DNA of 64,000 bases from Candidula unifasciata (GCA_905116865.2 CAJHNH020006223.1:541504-605503), one strand, 5' to 3'; numbered from the stretch's first letter, positions 42,541 to 55,109 are shown. The notes: generated from the letters alone by a model not told the origin. Translations and numbers: made by a program.

Positions 42541-43332
42541 ACCGCCACAATAAGAGCAATCATGATAACCATTGTTAAAGTAAATCTCTCTCTGTTAGAC
42601 AATATTTCCGCTTTCTTCTGTTGAATATTTGCTGATCGACGCCAGGCGGTTTTCTCTCTTAGTTTGTAGATTAAGACAGATGTGAAATAGACCACAGACG
42701 TAACTGATAAAATTCCAAAGCAGGCGTTTATATTAACGAGGACATTTTGAACTTCAAGGTCCCTTTTTGTCGGAATTGCACTAAAAAGTGTTCGGTTTAT
42801 ACTGGTGTACAATTTCCACCCTATTGGACTTGACATATAGGTAGGAATCCAGGATAGTAAAGTCAACATGCAAATACACAGAATAATTACGGTTGTTCTC
42901 TTGACGGTAATTATTTGTGTAATTGTCAGCGGGAAAACCACACACAGACATCTCTCGAAGGTGATATAGACGGTTATTGTGCAGGTCAGTCTACAAAGTG
43001 ATTTATGGGGCCAAGCTCCAGTTGTGTGTACGAAGTCTAAGTAAACAAAAGGTAATCCAAAGTTAGGCCCCAAAAAAAGGTTACAATCATCCACAATTGT
43101 AAAAGCAAACACGATATGTCAGACACCGTCAAAGCGAATAAACTAATATTAATGGTTGTATATAAACCTTGTCGATAAAAGACAATTAAATTAATAATAT
43201 TAGCAACGACTCCAAAAAAACTTATCGATCCGCACACAATTAAACTGTTGATTAGTACTAAAATTTGATGTAGCCTCTCTGTAATTTGTATTGTCATAAC
43301 GTTATTGATGTCCTCACTTTCTGCTGAACAGT
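42541..43332 (-). pseudogene. GPCR pseudogene (block B), TM7 lost
   Basis: Third copy of the chemosensory-type receptor, inverted. The start ATG (43334-43332 region, MELF) is followed at once by a 20-nt deletion that shifts the frame. The frame recovers as MTIQITERLHQIL...TM1, TM2 (FALTVSDISCLL), shifts again after MIVTFF near 43065, then runs LPFVYLDFVHTTGAW through TM3 (ERC), TM4, TM5 and into TM6. Homology stops after MIALIVAV where a Repeat-4 fragment begins, so the rest of TM6, TM7 and helix 8 are missing. It also lost about 200 bp of 5' flank to a Repeat-4 insertion. Shared residues (REKTAW, NINACFG, WIP) place it closer to copy C than to A. Confidence 0.92.
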
Positions 43333-43403
43333 TCCATGGCGGAAATTGTTGAGGTTATTATGCAACTACAACTTAATGAACTGTTCAGTCACGAGTTGCA
43401 GTT

Positions 43404-43570
43404 TTTTTTTAAGGCAGGCCATAAATATGGCCAATTGTCTGAACGCGGTTTCTGGGACCTCTCCACGGTGATCATCATCCACATAGTGGCACCTAGTGTC
43501 ATCGGGTGTTTATCGCTTGTGTGATGTCCTGGTGGTGTAGAAAGTCAGTCAGTCAGTCAGTCAGCCAACT
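43404..43570 (+). repeat. Repeat-4 in the 5' flank of the pseudogene
   Basis: GGCAGGCCATAAATATGGCC ... TGTGTGATGTCCTGGTGGTG, ending in a (GTCA)n tail. Copy C continues past the same junction (TTTGAAGTTGGCTG) with Tc1-1 terminus and receptor 5' flank that B lacks, so this insertion accompanied a deletion. Confidence 0.8.
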
Positions 43571-43574
43571 TCAA

Positions 43575-45850
43575 AGCTGTACTAAAGGGAATTCGTTGTT
43601 TAATCTTGACAGGAAAAACTTTACGACTTGAGCATTGCAATGATGTCAATTAAATTTGATTTGCGCTTTTATTATTTTGCAAATGGGAACTCCGTTTCAG
43701 TAGAGTTTGTGGCCTCTATCGTTGAACATCTCTTCGGTATTGATCTCATTAGCTGTTGGATCTGTTGTGGGGTGGCTGTTCACTCTTCTTACAGTGTAAG
43801 AGACAACTGTTTAAGCCCCGTCTAGCTGACGGACTCGTCTCTCGAGTTCATCACATAAGTGTTCTATGAGGGTCATGTGTGAAGACATGATTGGTCATAT
43901 AATAGTCTCTCAAGTTTATCACATGTGCTTTATGGGGTCATGTTTAAAGACATGATTGGTGATGGAATCGTCTCTCCAGTTCATCACATCAGTGTTCTAT
44001 GAGGGTCATGTGTGAAGACATGATTGGTCATATAATAGTCTCTCAAGTTTATCACATGTGTTCTATGGGGTCATGTTTAAAGACATGATTGGTGATGGAA
44101 TCGTCTCTCCAGTTCATCACATCAGTGTTCTGTGAGGGTCATTTGTGAAGACATGATTGGTCATATAATAGTCTCTCAAGTTTATCACATGTGTTCTATG
44201 GGGTCATGTTTAAAGACATGATTGGTGATGGAATCGTCTCTCCAGTTCATCACATCAGTGTTCTGTGAGGGTCATTTGTGAAGACATGATTGGTCATGGA
44301 ATAGTCTGGATGTTGTTGTGAGTGAGGAATTGGGTGTGAGTAGTGTCACGTGAGGTCTAGAGTTATTCTGCTGAAAAATCTGCCATTGTCCAGCCAGAAG
44401 CGGACGGGCGTGAGGAGTTAAAATTTCTGCGACGTGTCGTTGGGCATTCTGGCGTCACATTTTCTACAAGATCACTTCTTTTCACGAAGCTGATATCAAA
44501 CGCACATCAGAGCACCTCCATCAGCTTATGGAAGAACTTCACCCTCGCAATTCTAAGCTAAACCCGTAAACCCTGCGACGTCTATCGTTACCCTGGAGCA
44601 CAAAGTCACTATTCGACTCGTCTCGAAATTTAAAATCTCTCCAGTCGTTACCATAGCCCATTGACGATGCCGGTTTACCCACTGCAGATGGTTCTGGCTA
44701 TATCGGTCGGTAAGTACCGGACCTATGCAAGGTCTTCGACTACCGTTCGGTTCCTGACTGTTTGAGCTGAACTGCGACGAGCTACTGGCATTTATTGGAC
44801 TAAGGACAACGCAGATGCAAGTCAATTCCTGCAGTGACAGAACCGAATAAATAGGTCTTTGGCGGCTGTTGTGACTCAGGCTTTTCGACACCGCTGCCGG
44901 TCTGCCACTGAGCCAATTTGTTGACATCGCCTCCATGGTACTTCTCTAACCATTTGACATTGCTGGGCAACAGCACCTAATGATTGGCCAGCCTATCAAC
45001 GTTCTGTGATTTTGAGTCGTTGTTCTGTAATAAGGGAAGCCATAACTTATGTATTGAATATTCAACTGAGATAATTTGAGAAGTGTGACTCTTCCATAGG
45101 AGTCCAACAGAATAATCAGAGTTTTGAATCCCCCAAAATTTCATGCGATAGTTCTGAACCTCTCGCGAGTTAATGTCAAAACGTCGTTTTAGCTATTTTT
45201 TGTTTTCTTATGCTTATGGTTATTTTTACTTAGTCGCTCCTCTTCTAACCTGGTGTGTAGAGGTTTGTAAGAGAGATTGCCATACGTCTCTATCAACAGT
45301 TTTCTTTCTGGCATCGGTTCCATTCCAGTCTACTTACTGTCAGTCGGATGTTGTCTTCCCAGCAGACCCTGTGTCGCCCTGGCGGTCTGGTTCCCTGGTT
45401 CTTAACCTGTCATGATGGCCGATTTTCTTCCATTCTGCATACATGTCCAAACAATCGTAACTATGACTGATCCACTCGGGTTTGTAAGGACTGGGTATCA
45501 AGATCTTGACGTATTTTCTGATTGCGGACTTTGTCCCTTCTTGTCACTTGGACCACCTTTCTCAGATATCTCATTTCTGAGGCCTTAAGCTGTTACATAA
45601 CTCACACCTATGGGTCAGAACTGGTATATAGGTAGCGGACTGTTGTCATTGCCCATGACTCACACCCAGGATTGGTACATAGGCAAAGCCCTCAGAATTA
45701 TACGGTGAGTAAATTTAACCTCCGCACGTGAAATGATGGTCGTGTAAACATTTCAGGGCTATTTTGCCGTTGTCAGAGCAACAAACTTCACATTTAGTTG
45801 CAACATATCGTATGCTGCGTTTCATTTTTGTGGTCAGTATAGCACATAGA
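43575..45850 (-). mobile_element. Tc1-1, copy B, dead
   Basis: Outer terminus at about 45820-45850 (GCGTTTCATTTTTGTGGTCA on plus). Transposase relic on minus: ADRPAAVSKSLSHN-type region, RPCIGPVLTDRYSQNHLQWV, QQNNSRPHVT (Asp changed to Asn as in A), 68-bp array at 43840-44300, and the C-terminal MRSIPKRCSTIEATNS-like end. The inner terminus is deleted. It contains the nested LINE end (about 45170-45690). Confidence 0.8.
43840..44300. repeat. 68-bp tandem repeat, copy B (about 7 units)
   Basis: Alternating 68- and ~66-bp units (GATGGAATCGTCTCTCCAGT ... and CATATAATAGTCTCTCAAGT ...) form a dimeric higher-order repeat not seen in A or C. Confidence 0.88.
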
Positions 45851-45860
45851 AACTTTTCCT

Positions 45861-46082
45861 AGTTTCGTATATTTTACAGGATGTTGCAGAACCAACTCGA
45901 GCACTCTTTGGCTTTTGTGGTTTTTATATGCAAATTTACGTCCAGTAGTTTGCCATTGCATTATGGACTGTCCGCTACTCGATACCACTGTCGAAACCAG
46001 CGCAATGCCCGCAGCTAGGATCGAACCCGGCACTCCGGCATTATGAAGCTCTTTCGCAACGCCTAAGACACAGACGCCGACA
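45861..46082 (-). repeat. SINE-1, private to block B
   Basis: A full SINE-1 flanked by similar CACATAGAAAC / CACATAGTTAC sequences. Block A at the same point reads straight through (TTTAAACTTTTAGTCAGTATATGC). Confidence 0.85.
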
Positions 46083-46298
46083 CATAGTTACTAAAAGTTT
46101 AAATATTTATGTATGTGTTTTAGCCTGGTTAAATAACAGGCTGATTATTTGTATGTTTAGAACATTTGCAAACTATTCATTCGCAATGAAATGCATGTCT
46201 AGGTCGTGCATTCTCGAATATTGAGTGTCGTCGGTCAACGCTACGATTTCTAAGAAATTTGCTGTCTTTTAGCAAGATCTACATTTCATGTTGCTGGT

Positions 46299-48250
46299 TG
46301 TCACATATCACTCCTGTCACGTGCCTGATTTAAGGATTTCTCCTTAAGAACCAACAGCACTCAGAAATAATTATGTTGAGTCGTTGGCTCGTTTTGGTCT
46401 ATGGGATGTCCCGTGGCCAATATTCGCTCAACTTATTTCAGGAGTAGGGCAACTCAAGTTTTGGCACTACAAAATATATAATATTCCTAGGCACACTTGG
46501 CTGGACATTCCTACTACTAAAAATAATTAGCCCCCAGGTTATGATAGTCTACAATCATAACCATGTTAACACATATAACACTTATTACTCACACACATAT
46601 CAATGCTAAACAATTAGAAAGGTGAAACAGGGACACCTAAGTCAGCCATGAAAATGAATGTATGTAATAAGTACAATTTATCTACACATATATTGAAGAA
46701 TAGATTTTCCAGAATGTTCATAGACTCAGGACTCAGTGACACGACCCAGATATTGAAGCAGCCAGATTGCCTTGAGACGTACACCAGCCTTCATCACAGG
46801 AATACCACGGAGCTGATGGGAAGAGTGCATGATAATGAAAAAAAAAACTGTCACTTAGCCCAGTTCGTAGGTTGATGTTCCCCTCAGTTCATGGTGATTC
46901 GACTGTGGTTGACTTAGGTAGCTCTACCCCAAGTTGATCTGATCACAGAGGATTACCTCACCATCGAGGACAGAGAAACTGTATAGGGACTCAACAAGTC
47001 TCTCTCACAGGTCACAAAACTGTCTCGGGCCCACAACCAAGCTCCCGAAGACTGGTTCACTCGATCAATGACACAACCTCTGCAAATGTTCACTCGTCCT
47101 GGAGCTCACACACACGCTCTTGCCATAACATGGTTATGTTTGGTACATAAATTGGTGTTGGTTGGTGGTTGGTGGCTGGATTGTGATTCGTCTGCCTGAT
47201 CTCTACACTCATCCTGTCAGGAAAGAACTCAGAATTAGTAATCACCAAGAGGGTATCATCTTGTCAGGAAAGAACTCAGAATTAGTAATCAGCTTTCATC
47301 ACACATCAGCTTACTCCACCTCTGCTCCTCTTTTACATTCCTCAGAGTGTACTCTCAAGACCAGGAGACAATGTCTCCTTTCATTTATATGTCTGTAACT
47401 AGTGCAACAGATGGAAAGTCAGATATATATAGTGGAAATAGATAAACACTATCACACATAGATCATTCTCTCTCCCCCATCACCTCTACACACAGACACC
47501 AATGTTTACAGTCAGTACCCATATGTCTTCCGTCTCCCCAGGCCATTCACTACACATCCATTGATCTGTGTCAAACACACTTAAAGCAGAGCGCTAGCCC
47601 TGCCTGCCGATTAAACTGACCTACATTCTCTGTCCCAGTTAATACTGCACAAACTTCTGTTGCCTGGTCAGGGGATAAATACTTGTAGGGTTCAATATCT
47701 TTACCAAAGGGGTGGGGTATGTAGAGCGCCAACTAATTAGTCTGTACAGAGGAAGGTCTAAGGTTCGGATCCGGATCTCTGGACATCAAGAACGTTCGAA
47801 CTCTGTGCGATCACATAGCCAATTCTGCTCTCTCTACAGCAGTGACCAACTTTAAAAAGATATCATTACGGTACTCGTAAACTATAATTAACTCACCCAA
47901 GCTTAGGAAATGTCCTAGACACCAAAGGCCGCCTCCTCAAAGCATAGATTGACGAGGTCCCTTTGAACACATCTGTTCTCTAGGCAGTCAGGCAGAAAAA
48001 TGCCCGCTTCAAACTACGCTTAGCGTTACTAGAAAAGAAGTTCCCTTGAATACATGAGCAAGGAGTAAACCGGTTTATACATCAAAGCAACTAGAGGGTC
48101 CAAAAATTACTATTTAACCAGATAAAGGTATAGATCAATATAAGAGACTATATACCTTTCCGGAGGGGTCTAAGTTTGAAATTTTTTTGAGCGCGGGGAT
48201 ATCAGGTCCCGACTCGTCCATTATGTGTAGTTGCTGTTCATTCCCTGACA
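46299..48250. mobile_element. LTR-type insertion, 1952 bp, private to block B
   Basis: Starts TGTCACATATCACTCC, ends TTCATTCCCTGACA (TG...CA with TGTCA/TGACA inverted ends), and is flanked by a perfect 5-bp duplication CTGGT (46294-46298 and 48251-48255). Block A has the single uninterrupted site (ACCAAGACCAGTAACATG, about 33826). No gag-pol frames inside, so a long solo LTR or a non-autonomous LTR element. A 46-bp direct repeat (TGTCAGGAAAGAACTCAGAA ...) occurs at about 47215 and 47261. Confidence 0.75.
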
Positions 48251-49021
48251 CTGGTCTTAGTCAAATATATTTTTGTTATCGAGAACTATTTACTGATTAG
48301 TGACACGTGTATAAATGAACCTAATAATACAAAGAGAGTGATTGATGCTGGCTCTAACATTTACAGGAAAGAAAAAGCACTTGAAGAATGTCAACCAAAT
48401 GAGAACTTCCCAGTACATCAAATAATCTATCAGACAGGCTGAAATTATGCAGGAAATAATATTAGTGATATCCGTAGGGGCATACATGGAAAATTAGTCA
48501 GCATAAAGCCAGCCACGAATGACGTGCAGATGATCAGATTTTGATCGCTGAAAATCAGAATGGATTTCTTTCAAAAATGTTTTCACTAGAGAGCTAATTA
48601 CATCTAAGAAAGATTAACCAAACTTGTATCAACATAGAGGTTGTTCGTGAAGAAGTTAAGTCACTGACCTCGTGGTATGAGGTTGTGAGTTCATTATAGA
48701 ACTCCACTGTTCGCTTTGCTAGTGCACGTGTTAGTAGTTATTTAGTCGTCAGGTCATCCTCATTGCACATCGAACCATTCCCGATCATAAGATCAGAGAA
48801 TCTAGCAACACGTAGCGGCTGACAACTATACTGTCGTTACAATCATTACAATCCAAGTATCAATTGTGTTTAAGATGATATTTTTGAGCATAGCTCACGA
48901 TGCGCGCACGAGAAAGCAACACAGGTTGCGGTGAACACTATTCACTGCCTACGCACTTTAAACTCAGTTAAAATCAGTTCTTTTTCAAGAAGTCACGAAG
49001 AACGCCTCTTACGGTAAATAT

Positions 49022-49635
49022 AAGGAATATTAGTATTGGCCGATTGCAGGCAGGAGAAAGTCAAACTCAAGTTGCCAGGCATCTAAACGTGCACCAGAGC
49101 ACCATCAGTTGACTTTCGCACCGGTTCCAAGCCACTGGTTTAGTTGAAGACCGACATCGCAGTGGACAACCCAGAGTGACAACAGCAGCGGAGAATCTCT
49201 TTATTCGGTTTCGTCACCTCAGAGACAGGTTTACAACAGCTTCCCCAACTGCACAGGCATTGTTTCATGTGTCTGATCAAACTGTTTAGAACAGACTGCA
49301 TAATGTTAACTTTGGGCTCGACACTGAGGACCTGTCCTTATGCGTCGCCACCGCCAAAATCGACTTCTTTTGGTCAACCAACATTGTCCCTGACAAGTGG
49401 AGACGTGTCTGGTTCAGTGACGAATCTTTTTTTTTTTTTTTGTGATGCAGCGTCATGATAGACGGCGTAGGGTCTACCGTAGACGAAAGGAAGTTTTAGC
49501 CCAAAATTGTGTCGATTAAGCTCTGCTGCTCTGTGGTGGAGGTTTAATGGTATGGGGAATGATCAGTTACAACGGAGGGAGTCAATTGGTGCACATTGAA
49601 GGAAGCTTTAATGCGCACCTGTCGTCATCATCATC
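49022..49635 (+). pseudogene. Tc1-like transposase (Tc1-2), N-terminal half
   Basis: The frame reads SIGRLQAGESQTQVARHLNV and HQSTIS (helix-turn-helix), then FQATGLVEDRHRSGQPRVTT and AAENLFIRFRHLRDR (second DNA-binding subdomain), then NFGLDTEDLSL and WRRVWFSDES with the first catalytic Asp. A poly-T insertion at 49428 and several stops follow. The remainder resumes at 51757 after a LINE insertion. It is a separate family from Tc1-1 by sequence. Confidence 0.9.
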
Positions 49636-51756
49636 ATGTGCCCTGCCAACTGGCGTAGGTGCTCATGCATCTCCACAGATCACGATCCTTGGTTGCCTTG
49701 AACCTTGATAATATCCCTCCATGCCATCATTTCAGCCCATCCAGCATCATCTCTCTTGGTCTGCCTTTACTTCTTTTTCTATTGATCTGTTCAGTTGTCA
49801 AGATGTTCTCCAATCTCTTTCTTCTCATTATGTGACCAAAGAACAGTGTTTGTCTCTTTCTTATTGTTGTATATAGAGATCTACTTTCATTAGTCTCTTT
49901 CAAGCAATCGTTGTTAGTTACTCTGGCTGTCCAAGGTATTCGTAACATTGGTCTCAGAAACCACATCTCTGTTGCTTCCAAATTCATCTTAATTTGCTTA
50001 GTTACATTCCAAGATTCGCTGCCATACAACAGAACAAGTTCCATGTAACATTTTAGAACCCTCTTTCTGACACTAAATGAGACCGATTCAAAGCATAAGA
50101 TATATTTTCTTAACTGCAGCTTTTGCTTGACCTATTTTGCTTTTAATCTCTGTCACACATTTTCCATCTGATGATGTGATTGTTCCCAGATATTTAAATT
50201 TACTGATTTGGTTGGGTTTGTTTCCCTTCAATTCAGATATCACAACGTGGAATTATCTTCTTCTTTCATATAAACATTACTTCCGTTTTCTTAATATTCA
50301 ATAAAAGTCCTTTCTTAGCACGCTCCATCCCCACAATAACCAGCAGTTGTTGTAAATCAGTTGAATTTTCAGCTATCAAAACTGTATCGTCTGCATAACG
50401 CAAATTGTTTATATTATATCCTCCAACTTTCATTACTGCTTTTTCTCTAATTTCCATGAAAATTATTTCACTATATAGAGAAAAAAAAAAAGTATGGGGA
50501 TAAGACACATACCTGTCTTACTCCTTGCTTTATCTGTTCAAAAGTACCCAATCTGTTTGCCACTTTAATTGCTGCTACTTGGTTCCAGTAAATGTTTTTT
50601 TTTATTTTTTATTCTGAGACCTTTCCCGTCTACATTGATGCATTCCAAGAATGTTATCATCTCTTCATGTTTAACTTTTTCAAACGCTTTGGTATAATCT
50701 ATAAAGCACAAAAATAAGTCCTTTTGTGTGTCCATTGATCTTTCTATCAGTGTTTGTAATATGAATATTGCAGTACTTGTCCCCTTGACTTCCATAAATC
50801 CATTCTGCTCTTCGCTCATTTCCATTCTTTTTTTTCTCATTATAATTCTAATTAGTAATTTGGTGACATAATTTATTAAGTTGATTGTACTAAATACCTC
50901 ACACTCAATTACTCCTGGTATTTTGGGTAACGCAATAAATACAGATTTCATCATATCATTTGGAATGTACCCAGTGTTATAAATGTCATTCATCAGTTTA
51001 GTTAATATTTCTACCCCAAATTCCCCTAGTACTTCTAATTCTTCTACTGAAATTTCATCTGGCCCAGTTGACTTTCCTTTCTTCATATGTTTAAAAGCAT
51101 CGATAACTTCTTCCATTAGTATAGACGGACCTTCTAAATTTCTTTCTTCTGGTAATTCTAATCTCTTTTCGTCATATAATTCTTTTATTATGTATTCATT
51201 CCATCTAGTTATTATATCATCTTCCTCCATTAGGATCTCTCCTGCTTTTGATTTCAGACATCCTGTTGTTTACTCGTATCTTTCATCCAGTTAGATCGTG
51301 AATTTGTTTATGCACACTTTTTGCATCCTTAACAGGGACTGTGTTCAATTGTATTGCATTGTTCATTTAGCCACTCTTCTTTCGCCTTCATACACTTATG
51401 CTTTTTTTCTTTATTTATCTTGTCAAATTCTTCTTTGTCATTCATGCACTGCTTTCTGTCACCCATAACCTGTAAAATTTCTTCGGTCATCCATTTCTGT
51501 TCAGCTATTTGTGCGTTTTCTCATTAGTTTTCTTAGGGAAAAAATGAGGTGGTTTCACGTTGCCTTCCACATCCATATTGGGTATTTTAACCTGCACCTT
51601 TATGAGTAATTTCCGACTATCAGAACAAGGGGGTGCCCTTTTCTGCCCAGCCGCGTAGTGATCAACTTATTTCGGTGTGTTTCCCACTCTCCCCCCACTT
51701 GGGATTTTCCCTTTCATCAAATTTGAGACCAAGATGGCATTTCTCAAACTATCTAG
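49620..51756 (-). pseudogene. LINE nested in Tc1-2
   Basis: Minus-strand order from about 51600: a Lys-rich linker, IEEVIDAFKHMKKGKSTGPD and EISVEELEVLGEFG (RT N-terminus), EEQNGFMEVKGTSTAIFILQ and LFLCFIDYTKAFEKVKHEEM (RT fingers/palm), a gap, NINNLRYADDTVLIAENSTD (intact YADD), then YGSESWNVTKQIKMNLEATE, RMPWTARVTNN-like and GRPREMMLDGLK, ending ASWQGT then (ATG)n. It lacks the endonuclease and is 5'-truncated. A related, shorter copy in the same place is in block C (60640-61400). The clade looks RTE-like; not certain. Confidence 0.85.
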
Positions 51757-52138
51757 GTACTTTCTGGAGGCGCAACGATACTTCCATGAAATTCTTCGAC
51801 CACATGGCCTTTCATTTTGAGATGCCAACATATATCTTTTTTAACAGGACCACGCCAGATTCCATTCTGCACGGTTGACCACGCAGTTCCTGGCTGCAAA
51901 TAACATTCAAACCCTTCCCTAACCATCCCTGTCTGCAGACATGAGTTCAATAGAGCACCTGTAAGATGAGCTGCAAAGACGTGTTTCTAGTCGAAAAGTT
52001 TCTCCAGTCAATGGTCGTGATCTGCTCCAGGCACTCCATGAAGATTTGGCAGCCAGCCCACAGGCCCACATCAGACATCTGATGGTATCTATGCCCAGGA
52101 GATGTCGGTCACTGATCCACGCAAGATGAGGCCACATA
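51757..52138 (+). pseudogene. Tc1-2 transposase, C-terminal half
   Basis: LEAQRYFHEILRPHGL, QDHARFHSARLTTQFLAANN (second catalytic Asp), SADMSSIEHL then DELQRRVSSRKVSP (catalytic Glu), NGRDLLQALHEDLAASPQAH and LMVSMPRRCRSLIHAR. This is the standard Tc1 C-terminal order. Two stops are present. The inverted counterpart in block C is 60430-60070. Confidence 0.9.
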
Positions 52139-52639
52139 CCGTACTAACGGGAAAAGCCTATGTATAAAAACTATCGTGAGCCAGATGCAAACAAAAGGTG
52201 TCAATTTATTGGTGGAACCCTAAGGTATTCTTGTATGAAATTTGAGTAATTCACTTACTGCATTACAAAGATGCAGAATGTCAAAATTGGGATTATGTTT
52301 TTTTTTCCTTTCAGTAACTATGCGTTTCTTCTTCTTTTTTTTTTTTTAACCAGTAAACTTCTGTGTTGGCCTATTCTTCTTCTTTAGCTTCCTGTATTGG
52401 TTTTTATTTGGCCACATCCAATTTAATTTTATGTCCTTGCAGTTTGACCATTTCTGCATATTCTTAGCCCTCACTTGATTCCCGCAAACGTCTTATTTCT
52501 CGTAGAGCTTACAGTATACAAGGTTTGTTCATGGCTCATCCGCCGCCAACAGCAGCGTTACTAGCAGGTGCTTCGATCTGTAGTGATCATTGCCAAAACG
52601 CTACCTCAGTTTAAGGGACTCCTTTTATTAATCTCATTT

Positions 52640-52745
52640 AAACACACAAACACACGCATAAACACACACAAACGCACACACACATACACACACACGCACA
52701 CACAAACACACACACAAATACACAGGCACAAACACACACATATAT
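52640..52745. repeat. (CA)n-rich microsatellite
   Basis: Imperfect CACACA with interspersed AAACA and GCA, matching (TG)n at 59475-59570 in block C in reverse. Confidence 0.9.
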
Positions 52746-53039
52746 CAATTGTTCTTCAGTCCTGAACTCGACTGCAAAGTTGTGATTGCTACCCCGACAT
52801 AATCCATTTAACTAGTTGAAGCCAGACACTGTACTGTGAACTCACCGATTTTTGAAAAGGAGGTCGTAACCCTAGGATGCCCCAATATAACTTGTATACA
52901 GCTGAGCGGGGTTTATGGGCTCTGTCCATAATAATAATAACCGAAGAGTTTAAAGTCGGCAAAGTAAACTCGCCATGCTCTTGAGTGAGTCTTCATACCC
53001 AAATGTCACTGCTGTCCAGCCCGCTCTAAAGACTAGCGT

Positions 53040-53801
53040 CAAGTGGAAGGTCCTAGATGCGATAGAATCTGCCAGAATGCACTAAATTAAGAGAAGTTAT
53101 GGGTTACACTCAAACCGACCGTCAAGTGCGACATGCCCGCTGTGCAGAGTTAAACAAACGCTCGAGCACGTGTTGTCCGCGTGCAGAAAAGCCCTAGGTC
53201 AAGGCAGATATACTTGGCGCTACAACAAGGTGCCGAAAGAGTTAGCAGCTGTTGTGGACCAAGCTAGGATGAGGGCCAATGCGAGGGCCAGTCCTACCGT
53301 CCTTAAGGCTGGGCAGATTTATAAAGGTAAATTCAACAAAGTCGCATACGCTCCATCGATGCTAGACAGTGCGAGGGACTGGCGGTTGATCTGCCTAGTC
53401 ATGAAAAGTATCCTGAGTTAATCCGGAAGACTGGCCTGCGACCCGACATAGTCCTACACTCCGCGGTGAAACGTCAGATCATCCTGATTGAGCTGACTGT
53501 GCCGTATGTCGCGAATGGACGAAAGCCATATGTATAAGCTCGAGAAATACAGTGACTTAGCTTCTGGTCTGAGGAGAGACGAAGCGTACACCGTAAGAAT
53601 CTTCGCCGTCGAGGTAGGCGCAAGAGGTCTCGTTTCCACTTCAATGTACAATGTGATTAAACAACTAGGCTTACGAGGGAATGAACACAAACGAGCACTA
53701 AAACAAGTGGGCGAGGTTGCTGAGAAATCCTCGAACTGGCTTTGGACACAACGAAACGTATGGGGGACAGGTCTCGGTGAGCTGGTCCAGGTGTCTAGTT
53801 G
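53040..53801 (+). pseudogene. Retroelement C-terminal region (zinc motif, ELTVP domain)
   Basis: Frame 1: ATCPLCRVKQTLEHVLSACR and KALGQGRYTWRYNKVPKELA, a C-x2-C-x7-H-x4-C finger common at the end of some LINE-type polyproteins. After a stop at about 53421 and frameshifts: RPDIVLHSAVKRQIILIELT, VPY, then YKLEKYSDLASGLRRDEAYT, VRIFAVEVGARGLVSTSMYN and SSNWLWTQRN. I recognise this ordered set from reverse-transcriptase-linked proteins in molluscs, fish and cnidarians. The ELTVP...VEVG pattern could be a PD-(D/E)XK-like fold, but that is inference. No RT domain is present here. Confidence 0.65.
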
Positions 53802-54790
53802 AAAAGAATGTCTTATTCCTTAAAGTCTAACGTGTCCGAATTGTCTGCCAGTGTATTTCTGCCTCCCCCCCCCCCCCCCCCCCCGCCTGAAAAAAAAATG
53901 ATTAAAAAGAGGACAGTAGATTCCGCAACAAGATAAACAGAAAGTATTGAGATAAGCTTTGGTATAAAATGTGTTCTTGAACCATATTTAAATATCAGTA
54001 TCCTCATATTAATATTTTGAACTTATTTGTACAAACTAATGTTATTTTTAACTGTATTTGAACAAACTACTTATGAAAACAAACAAATTCCTTGGCTTTT
54101 CGTTTTATAAATAAAGTTTAAAATATTTTATTTATCATCAAACTGATACAACTTTGTAATGGATTAATACAAAAACACTGTAGCAGAGGTACCTTGGAGT
54201 GGCTGCTGCATTTGAAGACTGAGAACCCATGGCAATGTCTAATGTGCAGTGACGTATATTGTGTTACGATAACACAGAGAAACAAACACTGAGATATTGG
54301 GAAGACCAGGTATATTACCAGTTTTCTCAATGCTCAGTACTTAAAGGCCCAGACGGCTAGGACTCCGTTATTCTGCTATTTCGGATTAACGTCATGGAAC
54401 AAGGGCAGTAACCCATAAGTGCTTCGTTCTACTTCTAACTCAAGGCTGTGTCCGAGGTATCTCAGTGCACGAACTCTGTAGCACAGAAACAGGCTAGAAC
54501 TCACCAAGGGCTAGGATAAACCTAAATGTCTTTAAATAAGAGAAGCAAAAAGCATTCGATTTAAAATATATATATATAACCTGTAATGACAGGACCAGAT
54601 TAACTATAAAGCACTTAGAGCATCACAAAGGGTGGGGTCACCACGTATATGTTAAACCAGTTTGAAACTGAGCTTTTTTTTTCTCAGATAACAGAATAAC
54701 AATGTAACATGGCGAGCTGGATGCCTTTTCTCTGGGTAGAAAACTGTTCTTTATTTAACACTTTTACTTTCATTATCATCATCATTAACC
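53802..54790. other. Unassigned, AT-rich, with poly-C run
   Basis: A poly-C run lies at about 53866-53884. Nothing supported beyond that. A cluster of stops in every frame from 54000 to 54350 argues against an exon of length. Confidence 0.3.
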
Positions 54791-54794
54791 ACTT

Positions 54795-54965
54795 TGTTGC
54801 GTCCTGGGAAGGAAACATTTGCGATACAGTGCAGTGGAGCCACTACATTGGAGGCTGGGTCGTCAGTCTGAGAGCAAAGGCCATAAAAAAAGTCTGACCC
54901 CATCAGGAGCTGAACTAACGACGTTGCGATTCACAGGCGAGCGTTTAGCCGCTACACAACGGAAG
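54795..54965 (-). repeat. SINE-2, head half
   Basis: Minus-strand GTGTAGCGGCTAAACGCTCG, GTTAGTTCAGCTCCTGATGG and GGTCAGACTTTTTTTATGGC. It is diverged, and the body is missing. Confidence 0.65.
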
Positions 54966-55032
54966 ACCTAAAAATAATGTAGTGTTTTGTAAATTTCCAC
55001 TTTATTTAAGTTTGAAAGTTTTTTCTCCTGCA

Positions 55033-55071
55033 TTTGTGTGTGTGTGTGTATGTGTGTGTGTGTGTCTGTGT

Positions 55072-55107
<36 letters not shown>
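55033..55107. repeat. (GT)n microsatellite
   Basis: Over 30 GT units with a few TATG and CTG interruptions. Confidence 0.95.

Positions 55108-55109
<2 letters not shown>

Larger units (their letters stand above)
42541..52930 (-). repeat. Segmental duplication, copy B (inverted)
   Basis: Reverse-complement match to copy A: receptor 43332-42541, Tc1-1 45850-43575, then 46298-46085 plus 48600-48251 with 33530-34070, 48810-48640 with 32930-33110, and the outer edge 52930-52750 with 32630-32800. It matches copy C over the Tc1-2/LINE composite (49630-52930 with 59200-61400). Confidence 0.88.

Noticed and set aside
42351..43112. A functional truncated receptor in block B
   Set aside because: Two frameshifts precede it, its 5' flank is deleted and TM7 is lost; the open 253 codons are a leftover.
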